Assembly: GCF_008710135.1 (NCBI RefSeq)
Contig: NZ_VYKK01000005.1
Coordinates: 62,001-126,000 of the forward strand
Source: Paenibacillus spiritus
GTDB lineage: Bacteria > Bacillota > Bacilli > Paenibacillales > Paenibacillaceae
Length of the DNA stretch: 64,000 bases
Direction: 5' to 3'
Positions 36,704 to 45,069 of this stretch are shown in pieces; within the stretch, counting starts at the first letter, position 1, and each line of letters starts with the position of its first letter. The notes under the pieces are model-generated. The model was not told the DNA's origin. It made no database searches and was given only the letters and a program-made list of their open reading frames with translations. The position numbers and the translations under genes are program-made.

Positions 36704-36750
36704 AAGGGATGCGCGCCTCCGGCCGGAAGCCGGATGGCAGCGCATCCCTT
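36704..36750 (-). terminator. terminator for the minus-strand GNAT gene, possibly bidirectional
   Basis: 11-bp arms AAGGGATGCGC (36704-36714) and GCGCATCCCTT (36740-36750). On the minus strand the stem is followed by TTTTCTTTTTG, a good T-run. Confidence 0.8.
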
Positions 36751-36802
36751 GTTCGGTATCTGTCCGATTCAGAGCGGGTTCCGGTTCCTTAACCGGCCCG
36801 CC

Positions 36803-37657
36803 TCAGCCGCTGAAGCGGTAGTAGTTCTGCTGATTCAGAACATCGAACCCGCATTCCCGGTACAGCCGCAGTGCGTTCGGATTGTCCACGGCTACTTCCA
36901 GGAAGATACGGTTGCCGTTCAGCCGTTCCCGCTCGACCACCTGGAGCAGGGCGCTTCGCCCTATGCCCCGTCCCCGGAAGGACGCTTCCACCACGAAGCC
37001 GTACACCCCCGTCGTTCCGTCCTCTTCCATCTCCAGACGGAGCTTGCCCGCCGGTGTCCCGTTCCATTCGATAATGATCCATTCCGTTCCCGGCTCCCGC
37101 TCGATCCGTTCGAACATCTCTTCGGCATCAGCCTGCGGAATGCCGAATCCCTCCCGGTCGAGCGCGATCTGGAAGCTTCGGTCATTCGGTTCCGCGGGCC
37201 GGAGCGACACCGACTCCGAAGCAGACGCGCCGGCGAACGCAGCGGATGCCTCTTCCTGCCACAGCATCTGGTATTCGGCCGAATAGAAGGCGGCTGTTCC
37301 GAGCTGGCGTATCCAGGCTTCTCCCGATGCGGAGGCGGCCGGTGTGTTGAGCAGCAGATCTTCAGGCGGATAGCTCTCCATCCGTTCCCGGGCCTGCCGC
37401 CAGAGGGAGGTGAAGAGACCGCGCCGCCGGTAACCCGGACGGACCATACCGCAGATCTCCATTTGCGAACCAAAGCCATAGAGCCCGATGAAGCCGACCA
37501 GCAGACTTCCGTCCCGGACCGTTATGTACTCGGTGCCTTCAATTCTGCCACGCAGCATGCTCCAGTTCAGCTTCAGCGAAATTCCGTCAAACGCTTCAAC
37601 CCGCTGCTGCAATTCTTCAATCTCATCCCAAATAGCCAAAGTAGGGTCTGTATTCAT
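36803..37657 (-). CDS. tandem-GNAT N-acetyltransferase
   Basis: 284 residues with two acetyltransferase folds. The N-terminal one has VRPGYRRRGLFTSLW; the C-terminal one has VEASFRGRGIGRSALLQVV and NALRLYRECGF. Both acetyl-CoA loops (R-x-x-G-x-G or R-R-x-G-L) are present, so either could be active. GGGAGG precedes the start. Substrate unknown. Confidence 0.9.
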   Translation of the reverse strand: MNTDPTLAIWDEIEELQQRVEAFDGISLKLNWSMLRGRIEGTEYITVRDGSLLVGFIGLYGFGSQMEICGMVRPGYRRRGLFTSLWRQARERMESYPPEDLLLNTPAASASGEAWIRQLGTAAFYSAEYQMLWQEEASAAFAGASASESVSLRPAEPNDRSFQIALDREGFGIPQADAEEMFERIEREPGTEWIIIEWNGTPAGKLRLEMEEDGTTGVYGFVVEASFRGRGIGRSALLQVVERERLNGNRIFLEVAVDNPNALRLYRECGFDVLNQQNYYRFSG

Positions 37658-37715
37658 GTTCCGGTTCCTCCCGTTAAATCAGGCATGCCGGAGGCGCGAA
37701 TCAAGGGAAGCGCTC

Positions 37716-37991
37716 TTACGCCTTCCTGACATCCTGGTATTCTGTATGTTTCTCGAACTGATGGGCCGCATAGCTGCACTGCGGCACAATCTTCAGATTC
37801 TCCTCACGCGCTTTGTCCACAACGGCTCGGACTAACTTCTCGCCGGCACCCTGGCCGCGAAGATCCTCGGAGACGAAGGTGTGGTCAATCACCAGAGTCC
37901 CTTCCCCCTCCTTGCGGAAGGTGATCTCGGCCAGATCGCGGCCTTCTCCCGCGATATAGAAGCGGCTGTCGTCCGATTGAATGGTTGGCAT
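37716..37991 (-). CDS. small GNAT-like acetyltransferase (COG2388/YjdJ type)
   Basis: 91 residues, the length typical of this minimal GNAT group. It has VIDHTFVSEDLRGQGAGEKLV (acetyl-CoA loop) and IVPQCSYAAHQFEKHTEYQDV, the family end motif with a conserved Cys. AAGGAG precedes ATG. It lies 58 bp upstream of the tandem-GNAT gene and is possibly cotranscribed. Confidence 0.9.
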   Translation of the reverse strand: MPTIQSDDSRFYIAGEGRDLAEITFRKEGEGTLVIDHTFVSEDLRGQGAGEKLVRAVVDKAREENLKIVPQCSYAAHQFEKHTEYQDVRKA

Positions 37992-38137
37992 TTGTCATCA
38001 CTCCTTTTTCCGTTATTGTACTACCCGGGATTTCAAAAAGCGAGGCAGCCGCCGGAAGAAGGCGAACTGCATGGAAATGAGGCCCTGTTCACGCCATCTT
38101 TCGACGACACCCGGCTGTTAGAAGAAGCGGAGCCGTT

Positions 38138-38166
38138 TTGACTCGGCCTCTTTACAGTGCTATACT
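38138..38166 (+). promoter_or_regulatory. promoter of the L25 gene
   Basis: TTGACT (38138-38143), 17-bp spacer, TATACT (38161-38166); the leader to the ATG is about 95 nt. Confidence 0.82.
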
Positions 38167-38197
38167 GATTCCACAACAAGGCAAGCTGGTTAATAAG

Positions 38198-38241
38198 AGA
38201 CTGATTAGACCCTACATAATCTAATCGGTCTTCTGCTTTTT
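38198..38241 (+). promoter_or_regulatory. terminator-like hairpin in the L25 leader
   Basis: 12-bp stem AGACTGATTAGA/TCTAATCGGTCT (one G:U) with a 10-nt loop, then TCTGCTTTTT. It lies between the promoter and the ribosome binding site AGGAGG (38252-38257), so it could act as an attenuator. Confidence 0.65.
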
Positions 38242-38265
38242 AATCCCAGACAGGAGGAATTGGCT

Positions 38266-38886
38266 ATGAGTGAAACAGTACGCTTGACTGAAAGAACCGG
38301 GAAGGCAGCCGCCCAGCGGCGGCAGGGCTTCGTGCCGGTCGTTGTATACGGCGCGGGTTCGGAATCGCTTGCTCTGAGCGCGGACGCCAAGACCATCGAT
38401 CATATTCTGGTCCGCAATCCCCGTGCAGTGCTGAAAGCGGAGCTGCCAACCGGCACCAAGGACGTTATTATTCATGAGGTCCAGCGCCAGCCGCTGTCGA
38501 ACAAGCTGCTGCACGTAGACCTGCACCTGATTGATATGAAGGCGGAACTCGACACCAAGGTTGCGCTGCATTTTACAGGAACGCCGGAAGGCGCGAAGAG
38601 CGGCGGCGTCCAGACGGTAGAACTGCATGAGATTGACGTCCGCACTCTGCCGGACAAGCTGGCGCCGGTGCTGGAAGTCGACGTAAGCGGACTGGAGATT
38701 GGCGACCAGCTGTTGGTGTCGGATCTGAAAGCTCCGGAAGGCTGGACCATTCTGAACGACGCCGAGACGCTGGTTGTGAAGCTGGCGCCGCCTGCGGTAA
38801 CGGAAGAACTGGAGAGCGAAGAAGGAACCGCTCCGGAAGCCGAGACGGCACAGGCTGCCGAAGGCAGCGAGGGCGAGGAAGCCTAA
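38266..38886 (+). CDS. rplY: ribosomal protein L25 (general stress protein Ctc)
   Basis: 206 residues, the long TL5/Ctc form that binds 5S rRNA. The N-terminal L25 domain (about 5-92) has RTGKAAAQRRQGFVPVVVYG and HEVQRQPLSNKLLHVDL; the C-terminal beta domain (about 93-185) is followed by an acidic Glu/Ala tail. ATG 38266 lies 8 nt after AGGAGG; the in-frame TTG 38260 is too close to it. In B. subtilis ctc is a sigma-B gene, but the promoter seen here looks sigma-A type. Confidence 0.95.
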   Translation: MSETVRLTERTGKAAAQRRQGFVPVVVYGAGSESLALSADAKTIDHILVRNPRAVLKAELPTGTKDVIIHEVQRQPLSNKLLHVDLHLIDMKAELDTKVALHFTGTPEGAKSGGVQTVELHEIDVRTLPDKLAPVLEVDVSGLEIGDQLLVSDLKAPEGWTILNDAETLVVKLAPPAVTEELESEEGTAPEAETAQAAEGSEGEEA

Positions 38887-38920
38887 GAACGACGTTCAAG
38901 GAAGTCATTCAACCAAGAGA

Positions 38921-38969
38921 AGGGCGGCAGACTCCGCTCCCGGGAGGGAGCGGGGCCTGCCGCCCTTTT
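38921..38969. terminator. long terminator between L25 and amidase genes
   Basis: Outer stem AGGGCGGCAG/CTGCCGCCCT with an inner CCGCTCC/GGGAGCGG stem, then TTTT on the plus strand; it lies between convergent genes. Confidence 0.88.
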
Positions 38970-38981
38970 GATAGCAGCCGG

Positions 38982-40466
38982 TCAGGGGTTCAGATGAAAA
39001 TAATCAAGGATGCCGTCCGCGATGGCTGCGGCTACCCGGTTCTGGAAGTCTGCGGAATTGATGACCGCCTCCTCCTGCGGATTGGAGAGGAAGCCGACTT
39101 CCATCAGCGTCGCGGGCATTGTCGTCTCTCTCAGCACCACATAGCGGTTGGTCTTGACCTTCCGGTCCTTGAACCCTGTGGCGGCGAGGAGATGGCGGTG
39201 CATCGTCTCCGCCAGAGACTTGCCGCCGTTGCCGTAATAGTACGTCTCCGTGCCGCCCACGGTGGGCTTGCCGGGAGCCTTGTTGGCATGAAACGATATA
39301 AAGGCATCGGCATGAAGCTGGTTCGCGATCTGCGCTCTAGTCGAGAGCGGAATGAACGTATCGTCCTCGCGCGTCATGACAATCTGCAGATCCGGACGGG
39401 ACGATAGAATGTCCCGAACCTTGAGGGCCAGCGAGAGGTTCACGTTCTTCTCCAGCGTCAGCGCTGCTCCGACGCCGCCTGAGTCGCCGTCTCCGTGGCC
39501 GGGGTCCAGTACGACGAGCTTCTTGCCCGGAACCGGTGCCGGCATCGACGGCAGCGGGACGGCCGAAGCGGCAGCGCCGAACTGGACGACGAACAGGACT
39601 GTGCTGCCGTCGCCTTCCGTATAGGTGGTATACACCGGGGCCAAGGTTCCGGACAGTGTCAGCGTCAGCAGCGCCGTAGATGGAACGGAAGGGTCGGCGC
39701 TGTAGTGAACGGCGGTAACCGGGCCGGAACCGGCTACCGGAAGATCGCCGGTACCGGTCAGCAGGTTGAAGCCCGACGTGGCGGCAAGAGCCGATGAGAG
39801 ATCGGTCTTGGGCAGCGCAACGGACATGGAGCCGGCGCTCCGGGTGCTCACAACAGGCTGGACCGCCCCTTCATACGTAATCATCAGCCGGTTCTCACTG
39901 AAGCTGATGTCCTTCACGACCGCAGAGGCGGAGGCGGAAGCGGACGGAGCCGGGGTAGCAGACGGCAGAGGAGAAGCCGGCGCTGCGGAGGCCGACGGAG
40001 TCGGCACAGCGCTCGGCTGCGGCGTCTGCGCCGGCACAGCCGAGGTTAGCGACACGATTTTGGCTTGATTGTCCCAACCGACCTTGAGTCCCATCGCTTC
40101 CCCGATGAACCGAAGCGGCACCAGGGTAGTGCCTCCCCGGTTCACGGGGGAAGCTTCCAGTCTTGTCGACTTGCCGTCGATCGCCGCCGTTATGTTGCCC
40201 ACCGTCAACTCAATCTCGCCGAATTCCCGATTGATGACGATCCGGCCCGTGGCCTGCTCCCAGCTTACCGGAAGACCGAGGTTCTCGGCAATTACGCGCA
40301 GCGGCACCATGACGCTTCCGCCCAGATTCTCCACCTTGTCTTTCTTCTGGAGCGAGAGCGTCTGGCCATCCACGACAATCGCCGGCTGCCGCCCGCTTGC
40401 CAGGGCCTGTCCGGCCGATGGAAGCAGCAGGAGCAGCAGCATACAACAAATTACTAACCTTCTCAC
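38982..40466 (-). CDS. N-acetylmuramoyl-L-alanine amidase with stalk, AMIN and Amidase_3 domains
   Basis: 494 residues. Signal peptide (1-24), two copper-amine-oxidase-N-like stalk segments (about 28-145: VMVPLRVIAENLGLPVSW and TLVPLRFIGEAMGLKVGW), a Pro/Ser/Ala linker (about 147-185), an AMIN-like domain (about 186-300), and Amidase_3 (about 313-494). Zinc and catalytic residues: His in DPGHGDGDSG, Glu in LEKNVN, His in SFHANK, Glu in LMEVGFLSN. The start is GTG, with AAAGGTGG upstream. It is a full-length paralogue of the amidase at the window start. Confidence 0.93.
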   Translation of the reverse strand: MRRLVICCMLLLLLLPSAGQALASGRQPAIVVDGQTLSLQKKDKVENLGGSVMVPLRVIAENLGLPVSWEQATGRIVINREFGEIELTVGNITAAIDGKSTRLEASPVNRGGTTLVPLRFIGEAMGLKVGWDNQAKIVSLTSAVPAQTPQPSAVPTPSASAAPASPLPSATPAPSASASASAVVKDISFSENRLMITYEGAVQPVVSTRSAGSMSVALPKTDLSSALAATSGFNLLTGTGDLPVAGSGPVTAVHYSADPSVPSTALLTLTLSGTLAPVYTTYTEGDGSTVLFVVQFGAAASAVPLPSMPAPVPGKKLVVLDPGHGDGDSGGVGAALTLEKNVNLSLALKVRDILSSRPDLQIVMTREDDTFIPLSTRAQIANQLHADAFISFHANKAPGKPTVGGTETYYYGNGGKSLAETMHRHLLAATGFKDRKVKTNRYVVLRETTMPATLMEVGFLSNPQEEAVINSADFQNRVAAAIADGILDYFHLNP

Positions 40467-40541
40467 CTCATTGCACCCACCTTTCCTTATACAATCAGAC
40501 GCTAAATTCTGGGAAAGGTTGCGTAACGAAGCAGAAGAGAA

Positions 40542-40964
40542 TCAGAGTTTGTCGTCGCCGATCATCTTCTGAAGCAGGCCGATCAGCTGGTCTTCTTCGG
40601 CATCGGTCAGATGCCGGGCCAGTCTGCGGTTGTTGTTCTCCAGAATTCGCTCGAGAACCGGCTCGAAATCCTTCGCCTTGCCGGTAGGAAAGAGCAAATG
40701 GGAACGCCGGTCCAGGGGGTCGACCTGACGCTCGATGTAACCGGAGTCTTCCAGCTGTTTGACGGAGCGGGCTGTCGTCGCCTTGTCGAACTTCAGCCGG
40801 ACCGTCAGCTGGTCCTGGGTGATGCCAGGCTCGGAGAGAATCAGCTTCAGGAAGCTGTGCTGCCCGCCTCCGCCGATGCCGTAAGGCACGAGCTCCTTGA
40901 TCAGCGTCTTCTGGTTGTTGCGGTGAAGGTAAGAGAGCAGCTTGCCAATCGGTTCCTTCTTCAA
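40542..40964 (-). CDS. MarR-family repressor of the adjacent MFS exporter (predicted)
   Basis: 140 residues. Winged helix: EPGITQDQLTVRLKFDKATTARSVKQLEDSGYIERQ and wing DPLDRRSHLLFPTGKA. It is divergent from the MFS transporter. Its own -10 (TACAAT, minus strand 41024-41019) and -35 (TTGCGC, 41047-41042, 17-bp spacer) share the palindrome with the MFS promoter, so autorepression together with transporter repression is likely. B. subtilis has similar MarR/DHA2 pairs. Confidence 0.92.
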   Translation of the reverse strand: MKKEPIGKLLSYLHRNNQKTLIKELVPYGIGGGGQHSFLKLILSEPGITQDQLTVRLKFDKATTARSVKQLEDSGYIERQVDPLDRRSHLLFPTGKAKDFEPVLERILENNNRRLARHLTDAEEDQLIGLLQKMIGDDKL

Positions 40965-41018
40965 CAGGTTAACACCTCTTTAAATGAGCTTAACGGCTGT
41001 GTCAGCCGGTCCGCCCAC

Positions 41019-41047
41019 ATTGTAACCGATAAGTGTTGCGTGCGCAA
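41019..41047 (-). promoter_or_regulatory. promoter of the MarR gene
   Basis: On the minus strand: TTGCGC, 17-bp spacer, TACAAT. The -35 lies inside palindrome 1. Confidence 0.75.
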
Positions 41048-41048
41048 C
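41035..41048. promoter_or_regulatory. MarR operator, palindrome 1
   Basis: GTTGCGTGCGCAAC, a perfect inverted repeat of form GTTGC-N4-GCAAC, followed by TA. It covers the -35 boxes of both divergent promoters. Confidence 0.8.
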
Positions 41049-41064
41049 TAAGTTGCGGTACACT
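41036..41064 (+). promoter_or_regulatory. promoter of the MFS exporter gene
   Basis: TTGCGT (41036-41041), 17-bp spacer, TACACT (41059-41064). Confidence 0.72.
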
Positions 41065-41078
41065 GGTGAATGCTGCCG

Positions 41079-41092
41079 GTTGCATCTGCAAC
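41079..41092. promoter_or_regulatory. MarR operator, palindrome 2
   Basis: GTTGCATCTGCAAC, the same GTTGC-N4-GCAAC form followed by TA, centred 44 bp (about four helix turns) from palindrome 1, just downstream of the expected MFS transcription start. Confidence 0.75.
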
Positions 41093-41140
41093 TAAAAGCC
41101 GCCGGTAAGCCAATCCATTCCAACATTCGAGGTGCTTCGC

Positions 41141-42601
41141 TTGAGTCCAGGCTCTATTCCAACGTACCAGCAGGACCCGAATATCCAGAAACGGCGCTGG
41201 ATTATTCTGATCGTGCTTAATCTGTTCACTTTCATGTCGACACTCGACGGGAGCATTGTCAATATTGCGCTTCCGGTCCTTTCCCGGGATCTTGGCCTGC
41301 CGATGGCCGATATCGAGTGGGTGACGACCGGCTACCTGATGGCGATCTGCGCCGCCATTCTGTTCTTTGGCAGACTGGGAGACATTGCCGGCAAGATTCG
41401 CATCTTCAAGATCGGCATGCTGGTCTTCATTGTCGGATCGCTGCTCTGCGGGCTCAGCGGATCGCTGCCGCTTCTGATTGCTTCCCGGGTCATTCAGGCG
41501 CTCGGCGCTTCGATGACAATGGCCAACAGCCAGGGAATCGTAACCGATATCTTCCCTCCTACCGAGCGGGGCAAGGCGCTGGGACTGATCGGCACCTTTG
41601 TCTCCCTCGGAAGCATCGCAGGCCCCAGCCTCGGAGGCGTCATACTGTCCGGCTTCGGCTGGCCGTATATATTCTGGATCAACGTGCCGATCGGCCTGAT
41701 TGCCTATCTGATCGGGATGAAGCTGCTGCCGAAGGACCTGGTCCGGGTAAAAGCCTCCGTCGACGTTCGGGGCAGCGCCCTGTTCGCCGTCTTCATCGTG
41801 CTGCTGTTCGCCGGCCTTCTGATCGGCCAGCAGACCGGTTACGGAGACGTCCGCATCATCGCCGCGCTCATCGCAGCGGCCCTGACGCTGGGAGCGTTCC
41901 TCTGGAGCCAGGTCCGCAATCCGCAGCCGCTTCTTCAGATGAACCTGTTCCGCAATCCGCTGTTCTCGGTCAGTATTCTGTGCGGCTTTCTCGTCTTCAC
42001 CGCCAATTTCTGCTTCAATATTATCGCTCCGTTCTATACCCAGAACATGCTGGGTCTCGATCCTGCCCAGGCGGGCCTTCTGCTCATGCTGATGCCGATT
42101 TCGATGGTCATAGTCGCGCCGCTGAGCGGGGCGCTGTCGGACCGGATCGGCTCGGAATTTCTTACCTTCGCGGGGCTGGTGGTCATGATGATCGCCCAGA
42201 TCGGACTGGCCCGGCTGCACGACGGCAGCCCCGTAGGGCTGGTCGGTCTGTGGATTGTGCTCCTGGGAGTCGGAGGCGGACTGTTCCAGTCTCCGAACAA
42301 CTCGCTCGTCATGTCCCAGGTTCCCCGAACCCAGCTGGGCTCGGCTGGCAGCGTCAATTCGCTCGTCCGCAACATCGGCATGGTGGTCGGCATAACAGTG
42401 GCGACGACCGTCTTGTTCCAGGTGATGAGCCATCGCGCGGGATACCGGGTAACCGGTCTGGTTGCCGGCCGGCCGGAGATCTTTCTGGCCGGCATGCACA
42501 CCGTCTTTCTGACTTCGTCTTCCATCTGCGCCGTTGCGGCCATGCTGACCGGGTGGCGTCTCCTGCGGGCGAAGCGAGCCAAAGTTCAGGCCCGGAGCTG
42601 A
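41141..42601 (+). CDS. MFS multidrug exporter, DHA2 (EmrB/QacA) family
   Basis: 486 residues from TTG 41141 (GAGG 8 nt upstream); GTG 41132 overlaps that site. About 14 TM segments. Motif A is in FFGRLGDIAGKIRIF, the early motif is STLDGSIVNIALPVLSRDL, motif C-like is GPSLGGVILSGFGWPYIFWINVPIG, and the second half has APLSGALSDRIG. It is a proton-driven drug exporter. The divergent MarR gene and shared palindromes indicate ligand-induced expression. Confidence 0.94.
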   Translation: MSPGSIPTYQQDPNIQKRRWIILIVLNLFTFMSTLDGSIVNIALPVLSRDLGLPMADIEWVTTGYLMAICAAILFFGRLGDIAGKIRIFKIGMLVFIVGSLLCGLSGSLPLLIASRVIQALGASMTMANSQGIVTDIFPPTERGKALGLIGTFVSLGSIAGPSLGGVILSGFGWPYIFWINVPIGLIAYLIGMKLLPKDLVRVKASVDVRGSALFAVFIVLLFAGLLIGQQTGYGDVRIIAALIAAALTLGAFLWSQVRNPQPLLQMNLFRNPLFSVSILCGFLVFTANFCFNIIAPFYTQNMLGLDPAQAGLLLMLMPISMVIVAPLSGALSDRIGSEFLTFAGLVVMMIAQIGLARLHDGSPVGLVGLWIVLLGVGGGLFQSPNNSLVMSQVPRTQLGSAGSVNSLVRNIGMVVGITVATTVLFQVMSHRAGYRVTGLVAGRPEIFLAGMHTVFLTSSSICAVAAMLTGWRLLRAKRAKVQARS

Positions 42602-42687
42602 TCCGCCTTCCCTTGCCGGCGGCCGCGCCACGTCCTCTTTATAGTCAAGTCTCGTGACACGGGAGCAAGGCGCATCCTTATCTCGCT

Positions 42688-43812
42688 TTAATCGGTGCGA
42701 GGCGTCCTGGCGGGCTGGTCCGCCGGGGCGCCTTGTTCCGCATTCTCCCCGGGATTCGCCGATTCGGCCAGAGCGCGGCGGACCGCCTGCAAATAACGGT
42801 CCCCATGGTCTTCGTCAGGTTCCAGGAAGGCGCCTTCCGCCCATTCATTCCAGGCGTTCAGAAAGAGGAAGGGACTCTCATAGACCTCCCTGGCGCGTTC
42901 AATCTGCCGGGCGAGATAGCGCCCGAACTTCTCGGGGGTGCCGCCGAGCGTGCTCTGCCCGCGGGCTCCCTTCCGGGGGGTATTGTCCCAATCGACAAAT
43001 GCGCCGGGGTAGACCGGTTCTCCGTCCCGGTGCGGGCTGCGATCCAGAATGGAGCGCCACAGCTGATCGTAGTCCAGAACGAGCAGCTCGCCTTCCCGGG
43101 TGGGCACGGCGCTCCAGAGCTCCGGCGCTTCTCCCGAAGCGAAGGTATAATGCGGCTCGAATTCCAAGCTGGCGGCAAAACCCTCCGTCTTCGCTCCGGC
43201 CGGAAAGCCGCCGAGCGTTCGCACCACATGCAGGCCGGGCAGCCCCGCAGCCCGGGCCAGCCTCTGCCAGCATTCCAGCATTTCCGCGCAGCGGGGAATA
43301 TCGGCCGGGCGGTATAGGACGAACAGAGGCCTTCCTTCAACCCGGATGTACCGGGAATCAAGGAAGGCTTCCCGCAGGACATCGAAATGCCGGACCCAGT
43401 CTTCTTCCTCCCCGTAAGTCTGCGGCATCAGAACGTCGCTATCCATACCGTCCCAGCGCCGGGTCCAGGGCTCGTTGGCCCAGGAGAGACAGAAGGGGAA
43501 GTCCGGACGGCGCGTGGCCAGAATGGACTGCACCGGTTTCTCAAGCAGCCGTCTGCCTCCGCCGAACCAGTAATGATAGTAACAGAACCCGTAGATGCCG
43601 AAGCGCCGCGCCAGCATGGCCTGACGCTCGCGGACGGCGGCTTCCGTCAGGTTATAATAACGGCTTCCCAGCGGCACCTTCGGCTGGCGGTGACCGGGGA
43701 ACAGCGCCTGTGCCTTCCGGACATTCGTCCATTCGGTAAATCCCGGACCCCACCAGCGGTCATTCTCGGGAATCGCATGGAACTGAGGGAGGAGAAAAGC
43801 AATAATTTTCAT
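42688..43812 (-). CDS. WbsX-like glycosyltransferase/GH99-like protein
   Basis: 374 residues of the WbsX family (glycosyltransferase-associated, glycoside-hydrolase-99-like fold): AFLLPQFHAIPENDRWWGPGFTEWTNV at the N-terminus, FGIYGFCYYHYWFGG, PFCLSWANEPWTRRW and LFLNAWNEWAEGAFLEPD at the C-terminus. All are family hallmarks with acidic active-site candidates. No signal peptide. Its ATG overlaps the stop of the upstream gene (ATGA), so the two are coupled. Likely role in decorating surface or spore glycans. Confidence 0.88.
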   Translation of the reverse strand: MKIIAFLLPQFHAIPENDRWWGPGFTEWTNVRKAQALFPGHRQPKVPLGSRYYNLTEAAVRERQAMLARRFGIYGFCYYHYWFGGGRRLLEKPVQSILATRRPDFPFCLSWANEPWTRRWDGMDSDVLMPQTYGEEEDWVRHFDVLREAFLDSRYIRVEGRPLFVLYRPADIPRCAEMLECWQRLARAAGLPGLHVVRTLGGFPAGAKTEGFAASLEFEPHYTFASGEAPELWSAVPTREGELLVLDYDQLWRSILDRSPHRDGEPVYPGAFVDWDNTPRKGARGQSTLGGTPEKFGRYLARQIERAREVYESPFLFLNAWNEWAEGAFLEPDEDHGDRYLQAVRRALAESANPGENAEQGAPADQPARTPRTD

Positions 43813-44810
43813 CGTTCGTCCACCTGAGAGACCGCGGACAGCCGGGTCAGGAGCTTCATGCTCTGATTCAGTCCGGACCGGTTGTAACGAAGGTCGGCAA
43901 GCGCCCGGGAGGCCTGGGTCCGCCGCCGGTCGGGATCTTCCCAGTAGTGATGGAACAGCTCCCGGAGCTTCCCGCCGCTGTGGAATACAGCCAGGGCCGG
44001 ATTGTTCGCCGTGTAGTCGTAGAGAGCCGGATCATCCCGAATCAGCTGGAATGTTCCGCAGGCGCTTACGTTCTGCGCCGTTCCGAGCTTGCCTGAAGCG
44101 TTGATGACCATCCGGGCGCCGCTGAAATAATCGGCTTCTTCGGCGAGGGGGAGCGTCCCGTCCCGAATCCGCAGTACCTTTTTGTCCTCCAGCGGGAGTT
44201 CCTCCAGCCAGCGGTTCAGTTCCTTGTTCGAATAGTTCCCCTCCAGAATCAGAATATCCGAGCGGAACCCGGCATTTGCGGGACGCGGACGATAGAGGGC
44301 AGTGTCCGGAGGGAGAGGAAGGTAATGGACCCCTTCCGTACACAGAGCCCGGTAATTCGTGAGATTTGCGTAGCGCTGCGTGAACATAAAGTCGAACAAA
44401 GGCCGGGGGGTTGGAGTGAATCCGGCAGGCGTCTCTTCATCGCTCACCCAAGCTGCGCGGACAGCACCGGATGCAGCCAGCATCCGAAGATTGCGCTCCG
44501 GCAAGCCGCACCCGTCTCCGGTTACCAGCACCAGCTCCGGACGGGAGCTTCCGAGGTAGCGCTCCAGAGAATGTGTGTATTTAATGGTTACTACATCCCG
44601 AAGCAGATGCCGAAGCGGCTCCTCCAGGACGGGGACGAGCGAGGAGGCCGGCCCCCGCTCGGGGGCGATTAAGAGAATCCGCAGCTCCTTCCAGTTCCGA
44701 AGTGGAGTGGACCTGCGCCGCTGTCTTTCGCTGTCCGGCCGAAGGGCAGGTCTAAGATAGTGGCCGCGGAAGAGAGGGGATGAGGGGGAGAAGTCAGGCA
44801 TTATATTCAT
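43809..44810 (-). CDS. CgeB-like (DUF3880) glycosyltransferase
   Basis: 333 residues. After a basic, disordered N-terminus of about 45 residues, ELRILLIAPERG begins a GT-B type fold. FDFMFTQRYANLTNYRALCTEGVHYLPLPPD and the C-terminal ARMVINASGKLGTAQNVSACGTFQLIRDD match the CgeB/DUF3880 group; CgeB in B. subtilis acts in spore-crust glycosylation. AAAGGAG lies 8-9 nt before the ATG. It is divergent from the beta-repeat protein gene. Confidence 0.8.
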   Translation of the reverse strand: MNIMPDFSPSSPLFRGHYLRPALRPDSERQRRRSTPLRNWKELRILLIAPERGPASSLVPVLEEPLRHLLRDVVTIKYTHSLERYLGSSRPELVLVTGDGCGLPERNLRMLAASGAVRAAWVSDEETPAGFTPTPRPLFDFMFTQRYANLTNYRALCTEGVHYLPLPPDTALYRPRPANAGFRSDILILEGNYSNKELNRWLEELPLEDKKVLRIRDGTLPLAEEADYFSGARMVINASGKLGTAQNVSACGTFQLIRDDPALYDYTANNPALAVFHSGGKLRELFHHYWEDPDRRRTQASRALADLRYNRSGLNQSMKLLTRLSAVSQVDER

Positions 44811-45069
44811 CCGGCATGCTCCTTTTCACAAGAAGGCTCGCTTGTTTCTTCGAGACAGTGTATGAGCGGAGCGGATATTCAGTAAGGGGCAGCCGACCAT
44901 GCCCGGGAACGCATCTCCGCCGAAGCGGAGCTTCCAGATAGATGAATGTCCGAGCCCCGGTCCGTCCTTGGCGCATAGGGTATATCGTACCGAACGCGGC
45001 GGAACGGTGCTGCCGTTCTTCCGGCAACCGTGCAGGAAGTTCGAACACACAAGCGGGAGGATGGATGAA

